Shown here piece by piece: positions 5,734 to 11,990 of a stretch of DNA of 11,990 bases. Made by a program: the position numbers and the translations under genes. The stretch covers positions 1 through 11,990 of the forward strand of contig DATEDX010000098.1 of NCBI GenBank assembly GCA_035281425.1. The letters run 5' to 3'. Numbering within the stretch: the stretch's first letter is position 1; each line of letters begins with the position of its first letter. A model generated the notes under the pieces. That model saw only the letters and a program-made list of their open reading frames with translations, was not told where the DNA came from and did not search any database. The stretch is from JAICND01 sp035281425. GTDB lineage: Bacteria > Actinomycetota > Acidimicrobiia > Spongiisociales > ZC4RG35.

Positions 5734-6552
5734 ATGCGTTTTGGGCTCGATGTCTCCCAGCACCAGTTGACCTACGCCGAGATCCTCGATCGGGTGAAGT
5801 ACGCCGAAGCCTCCGGGTTCGAGGGGGCTTGGATCTTCGACCACTTCACCGCTCTCTACGGCGACCCAGGAGGACCCTGTCTCGAGGCATGGACCCTGCT
5901 CGGGGCTTTGGCTGCCGCCACCGAACGGATCCGGTTGGGCACTCTCGTCACCGGGATCACTCACCGTCATCCTTCGGTCCTCGCTACCGAGATCGTCACC
6001 GTCGATCAGATCTCCGGTGGCCGGGTGGAGTGCGGGCTAGGCGGGGCCTGGAACGAGGAGGAACATCGATCTTTGGGGATCCCGTTCCCCTCCACCCGGG
6101 AGCGACTGGAGCGTTTGGAGGAGGCGATCGAAGTCTTTCGCCGCCTTACCACCGGGGAACGGGTCTCCTTCTCGGGTCGGTATTACCAACTCGACAACGC
6201 CCGCTACCGGCCCCGCCCCGTGCAAACTCCGCATCCGCCCATCTGGATCGGCGCCAACGGGATGAAACGAAGCCTGCCCCTGGTGGGGCGGCAAGCCGAT
6301 GCCTGGCACGGCTGGTCCCGCAACTACGCCGAGAAGTGGGAGGTGGTGCAGAGGGCGGCCGAACAAGCCGGACGCGATCCCAACCAGATCCTGCGTTCGT
6401 CGTCGCTCTCGCTCTCTGCTCCCTGGGATCAGGTGAGGGCTGCATACCAGCGCCTGGCTGAAGCCGGCGTGCAGTACTTGGTGGTGGGCTGGCCCACCGA
6501 AGGCCGGGCCCACCTGGAGGAGTTCGTCACCAAAGTCATGCCGACTCTGTGA
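5734..6552 (+). CDS. LLM-class (luciferase-like) F420-dependent oxidoreductase
   Basis: The 272-residue protein is a typical single-domain bacterial-luciferase-like TIM barrel. Visible family features are an N-terminal MRFGLDVSQ strand, YAEASGFEGAWIFDHF, the ERIRLGTLVTGITHRHPSVLATEIVTVD block split over adjacent strands, SGGRVECGLGGAWNEEEH, the TRERLERLEEAIEVFRRL helix, FSGRYYQL, PHPPIWIGANG near the phosphate-binding region, and a final helix with YLVVGWP. In actinobacteria most such proteins use reduced coenzyme F420, though FMN use cannot be excluded. The substrate is unknown. It is complete and cytoplasmic, with no signal peptide. It is divergent from the GcvT/DmdA-like gene across a 100-base region, so shared regulation of a one-carbon or sulfur-compound pathway is possible but is inference. 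An array of heptamers and a strong hairpin follow the stop directly. Confidence 0.9.
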   Translation: MRFGLDVSQHQLTYAEILDRVKYAEASGFEGAWIFDHFTALYGDPGGPCLEAWTLLGALAAATERIRLGTLVTGITHRHPSVLATEIVTVDQISGGRVECGLGGAWNEEEHRSLGIPFPSTRERLERLEEAIEVFRRLTTGERVSFSGRYYQLDNARYRPRPVQTPHPPIWIGANGMKRSLPLVGRQADAWHGWSRNYAEKWEVVQRAAEQAGRDPNQILRSSSLSLSAPWDQVRAAYQRLAEAGVQYLVVGWPTEGRAHLEEFVTKVMPTL

Positions 6553-6580
6553 GCTTTCGGCTTTCTGCTTTCGGCTTTCT
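6553..6580 (+). repeat. Heptamer array: GCTTTCG and GCTTTCT alternating twice
   Basis: Directly after the oxidoreductase stop codon, a 14-base unit (GCTTTCGGCTTTCT) occurs twice without mismatch, itself two near-identical heptamers. The array runs into the left arm of the hairpin at 6577-6625. Such arrays can change copy number by slippage. Confidence 0.85.
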
Positions 6581-6625
6581 TATCTGCTGAAACGGCCCTC
6601 CGAGGGCCGTTTCAGCAGATAAGAA
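6577..6625. terminator. Perfect 24-bp inverted repeat, likely two-way terminator or hairpin element
   Basis: Bases 6577-6600 are the exact reverse complement of 6602-6625 around a single C at 6601. It lies 25 bases after the oxidoreductase stop and about 150 bases beyond the end of the convergent regulator gene, the expected place for a shared terminator. Neither strand has a T-run after the stem, so it is not a canonical intrinsic terminator. Cruciform formation or a REP-like origin are alternatives. Confidence 0.65.
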
Positions 6626-6626
6626 C

Positions 6627-6657
6627 GTGGTCTTGTGACCGGGATCTTTGGGACCAC
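6627..6657. repeat. Short inverted repeat in the convergent intergenic region
   Basis: GTGGTC (6627-6632) is complementary to GACCAC (6652-6657) across a 19-base loop. It follows the 24-bp hairpin directly. It is a weak element and could be chance. Confidence 0.4.
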
Positions 6658-6660
6658 TTG

Positions 6661-6705
6661 GGTCGAAGTCCGGGGCAATACAGGCCCCGCCCCGGACTTC
6701 CGACC
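6661..6705. terminator. GC-rich stem-loop, possible terminator of the convergent regulator gene
   Basis: GAAGTCCGGGG (6665-6675) pairs with CCCCGGACTTC (6690-6700), and GGTC (6661-6664) with GACC (6702-6705) across a one-base bulge, giving a stem of about 15 bp. A smaller competing hairpin, CGGGGC (6671-6676) with GCCCCG (6684-6689), could form instead. No T-run follows on either strand. The rest of the gap to 6771 shows only CCTAAG/CTTAGG (6746-6751 and 6771-6776) at the regulator stop. Confidence 0.5.
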
Positions 6706-6771
6706 TCGCCCCCACCCCACCCAGAACAGGGCAAGCAGACGGCATCCTAAGGGAAGCGGCTTAAGGAACTC

Positions 6772-9700
6772 TTAGGCTGGCTGGGCCATGGGGTAGGGGG
6801 AGGCTTCCACCCCCAGTTCTTCCATCCGGGCGCAATATTGGCGATAGAGCCGACGGGCCTCCCCGTGGCGCCGAGCCTCCATCGTCACCGTCACCAGGGC
6901 CAGGTGAGCACTCTCGTCGTAGGGATCCCGCTGCAGCAGCCGGAGCAGATAGCGGATGGCGGCGTCGAGGTCACCCTGCTCCCGGCTGGTCTCGGCCAGC
7001 CAGCGGGCCACCGAGATGTAGGCGGCGCGGGCCTCTTCCCGGGCCGCCTGGGCCCAATCCTCGTAGGGCTCGTCTTCGAACAGGTCGCCTAGATACAGCG
7101 CTTCTGCCTCCTCCAGCAAAGCCGCCGCCCGAGCGGGGTTGCCGGTGCGGGCCGCCGAGAACCCGGCGTTGACGGTGGAGTGGAAGACCTCCAAGTCGAT
7201 CGCCAGATGGGGCAGATGGAGGCCCACCGAATCTCGGTCAGCCTCCAGGTAGTAGTCGGCGGGATAGGCCTTTCCCGGATCGAGCACCCCCCGGATCACG
7301 CTCAGCGCCACCGACAGACGGTTGGCGGTCCGTTTGGGATCTTCCTCTGGCCACAGCAACTCCATCAGCATCTCCCGGTGGATGGGAGTTCCCCGCCGGG
7401 CCACCAGCACCCGGAGGATTTCCCGTGCTTTCTTCGACTGCCAGGCGGTGGCGGCGACGGGTTCACCCTCCACTGTCACCCGGAAACCGCCGAGGGCGCC
7501 GATGCTGACCCGGGGCCGGGACCGCTGGCGAAGATCGTCGAGCAGCCCGGTTGCCTCTTCGGCCAGCCGGCGGGCCCCCATCCGCCGCAGGGTGGCGACC
7601 AACTCGAGCAGCTGCTGCTCGGTGCCCCCGGTGTGGCGGGCCAGCCGCAACTCGGCCCGGGCTTGTCCGAGCGGATTGCCCAACTCGGTCCAAATGGCGA
7701 TCGCCTCGTTGAGTGGTCCCTCCGGTTGGTCGCTCACCAGGGCCGTCAACTCCAGGGCATCGGCCATAGCCGCCCGGTCGCGCCGTTCCCGGGCGAAAGC
7801 CAGGGCGGTGGCGGCAGCTTCCTCCACTCGAGATCGGGCCCCTCTCCCCATCTGCACTTCGGCGGCGGCCAGCAAGGCTTGGGCCCGGCCCAAGACCGGA
7901 CCCACCGCCAGTGCCTTCTCCACCAGGTGGCCGGCCGCTTTGGGATCTTCCGAGGCCAGCACCCGGGCCAGCCCCGCCCAGGCCGGCACCAACGCCTGGG
8001 CGTCACCCACCGGCTCGGCCACTCGGAGGGCCTCTTCGTAGGAGAGCCGGGCGAGGTGGAGATCACCCCGCAACCGGTGAATGTCGCCGGTGGCCGACAT
8101 CGAATAGGCGACCTGGCGGGCGGACAGTTGTTGCCAGAGGGTGGCCGCTTCTCGGAAGTCGGTGACCGCTTCCTCAAACCGTCCCAGATGCATCCGTGCC
8201 TGACCCCGATTGTTGACTCCCAGCGCCCGGAGGGTGGTGTAGCCGGCGAGGTCGGCCAGCGGCAAGGCGAGCTCGGTTTCGGCTATGGCCTCCTCGTAGT
8301 TGCCTTCTTCTAAGTGGCGAGAGCCGCGGTTGACGTGGATGCGGATCAACTGGAGGACATCTCCGGCGGCGGTGGCGTGTTCAAGGGCGCGCAGGTAGAG
8401 CAACTCGTTGGCCCGGCGATCGCCGTCGCTGGCGGCCAGCATCGCCTTGACGGTGAGGGCGGTGGCCAGGGCCCGATCGCTGCCGGCTTCGGCAGCCCAC
8501 TCCTCCGCCTGTTGGGCAAGCTGGCGGCTCTGCTCCAGGTCACCGGTGAGCCACAGTGCCCCGGCCCTCCATCCCAACAACAATGCCCGGTCGGTGAGAG
8601 AGCCCGATTCGAGGTCGCCCTGCTCGTAGGCGGCCAGAGCCGCGGTGAGCTCCCCCCGCAGATGGAGACCCAAACCCATCCTCCAGGCCAACCCGGGATC
8701 GACCGGGCTTTGCTCGCCGCTGACCTGGCGGAATGTGGCCAGCGCTCCCTCCCAGTCGCCCGTGGCGAGTTGAGCTTCTCCGTAGAGCCGGCCGATCACT
8801 CCTCGCCGGGCGGTGGAGGGAAGTTGACGACAGGCGGCCAGCACTGCGGCTGCTCCACCCCCGCTCAACGCTCGTTCTGAGATTCCCTCCAGCACCTCGA
8901 CGAGCAGGTCCTCGTCAACGGCCCGGGTGGCATGACGAAGCGCCCGGATCGGCTCGTGACGCTGGCGGTACCAGGCCGCCGCTCTCCGATGAAGATCGAT
9001 GGCCTTCTCCGGCTCGAAAGCCAACTGGGCGGCGAGAAAGTCGCCGAGAAGCGAGCGGACCGCCAGTTCCCCATCACGCTGCTCAATGAAGATTCCTTGA
9101 CGGATGAGGGAGGCCAGCGCCTCCCTTCCGGAGAGTTCCAGACTCTCCACCAACTCCGGCGTAAAGACATCGAGCTGGGTGAGCTGGGCGAGGAGTTGCC
9201 GTTCCGATTCGGGAATCCCCGCCAGGACTTCTTCCGCCAGGTAGTCGAAGAGGAGGTTGCCGGGGGAAGGCGCCCGGGCAAGCAGATCGGAGGCGCGGGC
9301 GCTGGATCCGTCCCTGAGCGCCTCGAGGGCCATCCGGGTGGCGGCGGGCCAGCCGGCAGTGGCGGAGTGAACGATCTGGGCGTTCAGGGTCTGACCAGGC
9401 CCGAGCAGGGTGAGGGCCAGGTCGGTGGTCTCTTCGAGGGTGAAAGCCAGGTCGGCGGAGTCGAGGTCGACCACCTCGCCTCGGGCTCTCATCCTCGCCA
9501 GTCGCACCGGCGGCTCTCCCCGCCCGGAGAGGACGATCGCCAATCGGGCGGGGGCATGCCTTACCAGGGCCTCGAGGAAGGCGGCGCTCTCCGAGTCTTC
9601 CACCTCCTGGACGTCGTCGATCATCAGCACCAGCGGCCGGGACAGGTGCGGTTCGAGGGAGGCGGCCACAAACCCGGCTAGGGCAGCGGCTCGGTCTAAA

Positions 9701-10026
9701 GGGGAGGCGGCGGGGCTGATGCCACCGGCCAGATCGGGCCGGGAGCCGATGGCCGGGACCCGAAGCCGCATGGTGTCGATGAGGCGCCGGCTCATGCTGG
9801 CCAGGGTGCGATCGGCCGGAGTGAGGGAAAGCTGGGCCGAGCGGAGCCGTTCTGCCCAAGCGTCGAGAAGCACGCTCTTGCCGAAGCCCGCCCCGGCCGA
9901 GACCACCGTGACCCGGGAGTTCTGGACCTGGCTGACTAAGCCCTCGAGCCGGGGGCGAGACAAAAGCGAAGCTGGTGGGGACTGTGCTGTCACCATCCGC
10001 GGATTGGGAGGGGCCTGTGAGGCCAT
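6772..10026 (-). CDS. MalT-like STAND NTPase transcriptional regulator with TPRs and C-terminal winged helix plus BTAD (SARP-type output)
   Basis: From ATG 10026 the protein has 1084 residues. The N-terminal NTPase has Walker A AGAGFGKS (44-51) and Walker B VLMIDD (133-138), followed by SGRGEPPVRLARMRARGE as in MalT-type ATPases. A long middle section, about 330-820, is rich in TPR-like helix pairs with ligand- or protein-binding character. Residues from 839 form an OmpR-type winged helix (RVSIGALGGFRVTVEG, then KKAREILRVLV and ELLWPEED), and about 937-1075 form a bacterial transcriptional activation domain. It should be a cytoplasmic ATP-dependent activator whose DNA-binding module is SARP-like and sits at the C-terminus, instead of the LuxR helix-turn-helix of MalT. 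The signal and targets are unknown. The start is uncertain: ATG 9996 and TTG 10068 are alternatives, none with a good ribosome binding site. It converges on the oxidoreductase gene and diverges from the cupredoxin gene. Confidence 0.92.
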   Translation of the reverse strand: MASQAPPNPRMVTAQSPPASLLSRPRLEGLVSQVQNSRVTVVSAGAGFGKSVLLDAWAERLRSAQLSLTPADRTLASMSRRLIDTMRLRVPAIGSRPDLAGGISPAASPLDRAAALAGFVAASLEPHLSRPLVLMIDDVQEVEDSESAAFLEALVRHAPARLAIVLSGRGEPPVRLARMRARGEVVDLDSADLAFTLEETTDLALTLLGPGQTLNAQIVHSATAGWPAATRMALEALRDGSSARASDLLARAPSPGNLLFDYLAEEVLAGIPESERQLLAQLTQLDVFTPELVESLELSGREALASLIRQGIFIEQRDGELAVRSLLGDFLAAQLAFEPEKAIDLHRRAAAWYRQRHEPIRALRHATRAVDEDLLVEVLEGISERALSGGGAAAVLAACRQLPSTARRGVIGRLYGEAQLATGDWEGALATFRQVSGEQSPVDPGLAWRMGLGLHLRGELTAALAAYEQGDLESGSLTDRALLLGWRAGALWLTGDLEQSRQLAQQAEEWAAEAGSDRALATALTVKAMLAASDGDRRANELLYLRALEHATAAGDVLQLIRIHVNRGSRHLEEGNYEEAIAETELALPLADLAGYTTLRALGVNNRGQARMHLGRFEEAVTDFREAATLWQQLSARQVAYSMSATGDIHRLRGDLHLARLSYEEALRVAEPVGDAQALVPAWAGLARVLASEDPKAAGHLVEKALAVGPVLGRAQALLAAAEVQMGRGARSRVEEAAATALAFARERRDRAAMADALELTALVSDQPEGPLNEAIAIWTELGNPLGQARAELRLARHTGGTEQQLLELVATLRRMGARRLAEEATGLLDDLRQRSRPRVSIGALGGFRVTVEGEPVAATAWQSKKAREILRVLVARRGTPIHREMLMELLWPEEDPKRTANRLSVALSVIRGVLDPGKAYPADYYLEADRDSVGLHLPHLAIDLEVFHSTVNAGFSAARTGNPARAAALLEEAEALYLGDLFEDEPYEDWAQAAREEARAAYISVARWLAETSREQGDLDAAIRYLLRLLQRDPYDESAHLALVTVTMEARRHGEARRLYRQYCARMEELGVEASPYPMAQPA

Positions 10027-10049
10027 CCTAGTTTGCGAACCGGTACCCG

Positions 10050-10055
10050 TAAGCT
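10050..10055 (+). promoter_or_regulatory. Putative -10 box (TAAGCT) of the cupredoxin gene
   Basis: TAAGCT fits TANNNT and would start transcription near 10062, leaving a leader of about 24 bases with GAGGGAG (10073-10079) as ribosome binding site, six bases before ATG 10086. It lies just upstream of the divergent regulator gene's start candidates, so the two genes share this region. Confidence 0.45.
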
Positions 10056-10085
10056 GGCCCCACTTCAATCACGAGGGAGATCCGG

Positions 10086-10433
10086 ATGCGTCGCCTTGTC
10101 GTCTATCTGCTGGTCGTGGCCGGGCTGGTCGCCTGCGGCGGAGATGGTGGCTCCACCACCACCGCTCCCGCTCCCTCCGGTCCCACCCTCACCATCGAAG
10201 GCCGCTCTTTCGGTCAGGCGCCGGAGGTTGCCCCCGGAGAGAGCTTCACCGTCTCCAATCTCGACGGGGTGCGGCACACCGTCACCTCTCCCGACGGCCT
10301 CTGGGATGAGGTGAGCGTACCCGGCGGGTCGACCGCGACCTTCACGGTGCCGGCCGACCTCGCTCCCGGCACCTACAGCTTCGTCTGCACCGTCCACCCC
10401 GACATGGGGGGAACCCTCACCGTCTCCGGTTGA
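10086..10433 (+). CDS. Cupredoxin (plastocyanin/amicyanin-like) lipoprotein
   Basis: The 115-residue precursor starts with MRR and a hydrophobic stretch ending in lipobox LVAC with C17 as the lipidated cysteine, so the protein should be anchored on the outer face of the membrane. A Gly/Ser/Thr/Pro linker (18-33) leads to a small beta-barrel. Type 1 copper ligands are visible: H64 in VRHTV, and C101, H104 and M107 in FVCTVHPDMGG, the His-Cys-His-Met set with amicyanin-like spacing. Its role should be one-electron transfer by bound copper at the cell surface; the partner is not in the window. GAGGGAG six bases upstream supports the ATG. It is divergent from the MalT/BTAD regulator, which could control it, though no operator was seen. 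A two-copy palindromic repeat follows 13 bases after the stop. Confidence 0.92.
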   Translation: MRRLVVYLLVVAGLVACGGDGGSTTTAPAPSGPTLTIEGRSFGQAPEVAPGESFTVSNLDGVRHTVTSPDGLWDEVSVPGGSTATFTVPADLAPGTYSFVCTVHPDMGGTLTVSG

Positions 10434-10446
10434 CCACCCTCTTCCT

Positions 10447-10547
10447 GCGCGGATAATTACGTCGCCACGACGGAAAAATCTGCACGGCTCCCGACCCGCC
10501 GCCGTTCCGTGCAGAAAAATACGTCACCACGACGGAAAAATCCGCAC
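10447..10547. repeat. Two-copy REP-like palindromic repeat
   Basis: Two 39-base units, 10447-10485 and 10509-10547, match at 33 of 39 positions and lie in direct orientation 62 bases apart; the core 28 bases (10458-10485, 10520-10547) match at 26 of 28. Each unit is itself imperfectly palindromic, with GTGCAG-like and CNGCAC ends around CGTC and GACG. The inner ends also pair across units: TCTGCACGG (10479-10487) with CCGTGCAGA (10507-10515). This recalls REP/BIME elements. It may also terminate the cupredoxin transcript. Confidence 0.7.
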
Positions 10548-10595
10548 AGGAGGGTTGAGAGGCCAGTTTCCTCTTCAGTCGCGGTCTAGGAGCGG

Positions 10596-10601
10596 TAGCT
10601 T
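10596..10601 (+). promoter_or_regulatory. Putative -10 box (TAGCTT) of the protease gene
   Basis: TAGCTT fits TANNNT and would start transcription near 10608, about 19 bases before ATG 10627. The leader holds AAGGGGAG (10617-10624) as ribosome binding site. Confidence 0.4.
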
Positions 10602-10626
10602 GTCGGGAGCCAGTAGAAGGGGAGTG

Positions 10627-11990
10627 ATGCGCCGGTACCTGCCCACCCTGTGGGCCTTCACCTTGCTGTCGTTCTTGATCCCGGTGACGGCAGTTGCCGC
10701 CCCGCCCTTGCAGCGGGTGATCGTGGTCCTCGAAGATGGGGGTCCCGGCCCGGCGGAGGTGGCCCAGGAGATGGCCCGCCGCCACGGCGGCTCCGTTGGC
10801 TTTGTCTACCACCACGCTCTACGTGGCTTCTCGATCTCGGTCCCCGCGGCGGCGGTAGCGGCGCTGGCAGCCAATCCCCAGGTGGCCTACGTCGAGTCCG
10901 ACGTCGAGGTGTTCACCACCGGCACCCAGCCCATCCCCACCGGGATCGGGCGGGTGGAGGCTGATCTCAACCCGGCGTCTGGTCCGTTGAGCAACGTTGA
11001 CATCGCCATCATCGACACCGGTGTCTACATCGGGCATCCCGACTACAACCTGCGTTATGTCAGCGACTGCACCTCCGCCATCTTCTACCCGATGTTTGGA
11101 GGCTGCTCGGCCGAGGGCAACCACCAGGACGAAAACGGCCATGGCAGCCACGTGGCAGGTATTGCCGCCGCCTACGACAACGATATCGGCACCATCGGCA
11201 CCGCCCCGGGGGCGGTGTTGTGGTCGTTGAAGGCGCTCAATGCCGATGGCAGCGGCTACCTGGGCAGCATCCTCGCCGCCATCGACACGGTGGCCGCCTA
11301 TTCCGCAGACATCGACGTGGCCAACATGAGCTTTGGGTTCGAGGGATCGGCCCAGTCGCTCGACGACGCCCTCCGCAACGCCACCGCCCGGGGGGTGGTG
11401 TTCGTGGCCGCGGCCGGTAACAGCGCTTCCGACGCCACCACCTTCAGCCCCGCCAACCATCCGGATGTGATCACCGTTTCGGCCCTGGCCGACTTCGACG
11501 GGCTCCCCGGAGGGTTGGGTGCTTCCACTTGCCGCTCCGACGTCGACGACACCTTCGCCGACTTCTCCAACTTCGGCGCCCCGGTCGATCTAGCCGCTCC
11601 GGGGGTGTGTATCTATTCGACCTATCTCAACAATGGCTACGCCACCTTGAGCGGAACCAGCATGGCGGCCCCCTTCGTGACCGGAGCCGTGGCTCGCTTG
11701 CTCGCCCAGGGTTATCCCAAGCCGACCAACCAGGCTCAGGTCCACGCTCTTCGCGACGCCTTGATCAACGGCGGCATCGGGCAGAGTTCGGAGTGTGGCT
11801 TCAGCGGCGATCCCGACTCGCTGGCCGAGCCCCTGCTCTTCCTTAACTCCAGCCTCTTTGGAGGGAACGGCTCCTGCGGCGGCGGCGCCGAGCCTCCACC
11901 CAACAGTGCGCCCATGGCGTCGTTCACCTACAGCTGCGAGGACCTGACCTGCAACTTCACCGACACCTCCACCGACTCCGACGGCTCCAT
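10627..11990 (+). CDS. Secreted subtilisin-like (S8) serine protease with I9-type propeptide and a PKD-type domain, 3' end cut by the window
   Basis: The reading frame is open from ATG 10627 to the window edge (454 codons). Residues 1-25 form a Sec signal peptide, with a likely cut near TAVAA. Residues 29-96 resemble an inhibitor I9 propeptide (RVIVVLEDG, then VAYVESDVEV), which helps folding and is then removed. The catalytic domain follows: D130 in IAIIDTGV, H172 in NGHGSHVAG, oxyanion N265 in AAAGNSA, and S345 in LSGTSMAAP, so it should be active. Residues 427-454 (PMASFTYSCEDLTCNFTDTS) start a PKD-like beta-sandwich with a likely C437-C442 disulfide; more domains may lie beyond the window. 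Eight cysteines are visible, an even number that suits an exported enzyme. AAGGGGAG precedes the ATG; GTG 10624 is a less likely start. The enzyme probably degrades proteins outside the cell. Confidence 0.93.
   Translation, partial: MRRYLPTLWAFTLLSFLIPVTAVAAPPLQRVIVVLEDGGPGPAEVAQEMARRHGGSVGFVYHHALRGFSISVPAAAVAALAANPQVAYVESDVEVFTTGTQPIPTGIGRVEADLNPASGPLSNVDIAIIDTGVYIGHPDYNLRYVSDCTSAIFYPMFGGCSAEGNHQDENGHGSHVAGIAAAYDNDIGTIGTAPGAVLWSLKALNADGSGYLGSILAAIDTVAAYSADIDVANMSFGFEGSAQSLDDALRNATARGVVFVAAAGNSASDATTFSPANHPDVITVSALADFDGLPGGLGASTCRSDVDDTFADFSNFGAPVDLAAPGVCIYSTYLNNGYATLSGTSMAAPFVTGAVARLLAQGYPKPTNQAQVHALRDALINGGIGQSSECGFSGDPDSLAEPLLFLNSSLFGGNGSCGGGAEPPPNSAPMASFTYSCEDLTCNFTDTSTDSDGS

Noticed and set aside
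6536..6745. 69-codon minus-strand open frame ending in a KAESRK-type tail
   Set aside because: The tail is just the translated heptamer repeat and the rest spans the hairpins, so it is an artefact of repeats.
7180..8313. 377-codon open frame on the plus strand
   Set aside because: It is antisense to the TPR and winged-helix part of the large regulator, rich in Gly, Pro, Gln and His, without a recognisable domain or ribosome binding site.
10027..10068. TTG start at 10068 for the MalT-like regulator
   Set aside because: TTG without a Shine-Dalgarno, within the promoter of the cupredoxin gene; the first conserved MalT-like sequence appears well after ATG 10026.
10458..10547. CRISPR array suggested by two 28-base repeats
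   Set aside because: Only two copies, imperfect, each internally palindromic and pairing with each other; no cas genes. A REP-like element explains it better.
10819..11460. 213-codon minus-strand open frame
   Set aside because: It is antisense to the protease catalytic domain, whose Asp, His, Asn and Ser motifs are all intact on the plus strand.

Overview
The window is a GC-rich, gene-dense chromosomal segment with nine protein-coding genes, the last cut by the window end. An F420-type luciferase-like oxidoreductase, a MalT-like regulator ending in a SARP/BTAD module, a fused response regulator/thioredoxin-reductase-like protein and several apparently leaderless start sites with TANNNT -10 boxes all point to an actinobacterium. 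An Acidimicrobiia-like lineage is my guess and is not proven. I saw no tRNA, rRNA, CRISPR array, transposase or phage gene. No gap between genes exceeds 300 bases.

Layout: (1) 20-1687 (-), a receiver / thioredoxin-fold / pyridine-nucleotide oxidoreductase fusion that contains no cysteine. It is divergent from (2) about 1770-2825 (+), a roughly ten-helix membrane protein with intramembrane His/Asp/Glu motifs; a nested inverted repeat lies over the start of gene 1. (3) 2772-3788 (-), an alpha/alpha-toroid protein of the terpene-cyclase/prenyltransferase fold class, overlapping gene 2 tail to tail. (4) 3812-4450 (+), a single-pass membrane-anchored helical protein, divergent from gene 3 across a 23-base gap. 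(5) about 4452-5633 (-), a GcvT/DmdA-like folate-dependent methyltransferase, one base from gene 4 tail to tail. (6) 5734-6552 (+), an F420-dependent LLM-type oxidoreductase, divergent from gene 5 across a 100-base region with a TetR-like palindrome. (7) 6772-10026 (-), a large MalT-like STAND NTPase with TPRs and a C-terminal winged helix plus BTAD. (8) 10086-10433 (+), a cupredoxin lipoprotein. (9) 10627 to the window end (+), a secreted subtilisin-type protease with a PKD-type domain beginning at the edge.

Most neighbours face towards or away from each other, so there is no long operon; each gene seems to have its own promoter. The best non-coding signals are the operator-like palindrome at 5651-5674, the nested inverted repeat at 1683-1707, the heptamer array fused to a perfect 24-bp hairpin at 6553-6625, two more stem-loops at 6627-6701, and a two-copy REP-like palindromic repeat at 10447-10547. 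I see no defence or mobile system. The candidates for little-described biology are the His/Asp/Glu membrane protein, the toroid protein, the DmdA-like enzyme with its operator, and the REP-like element.
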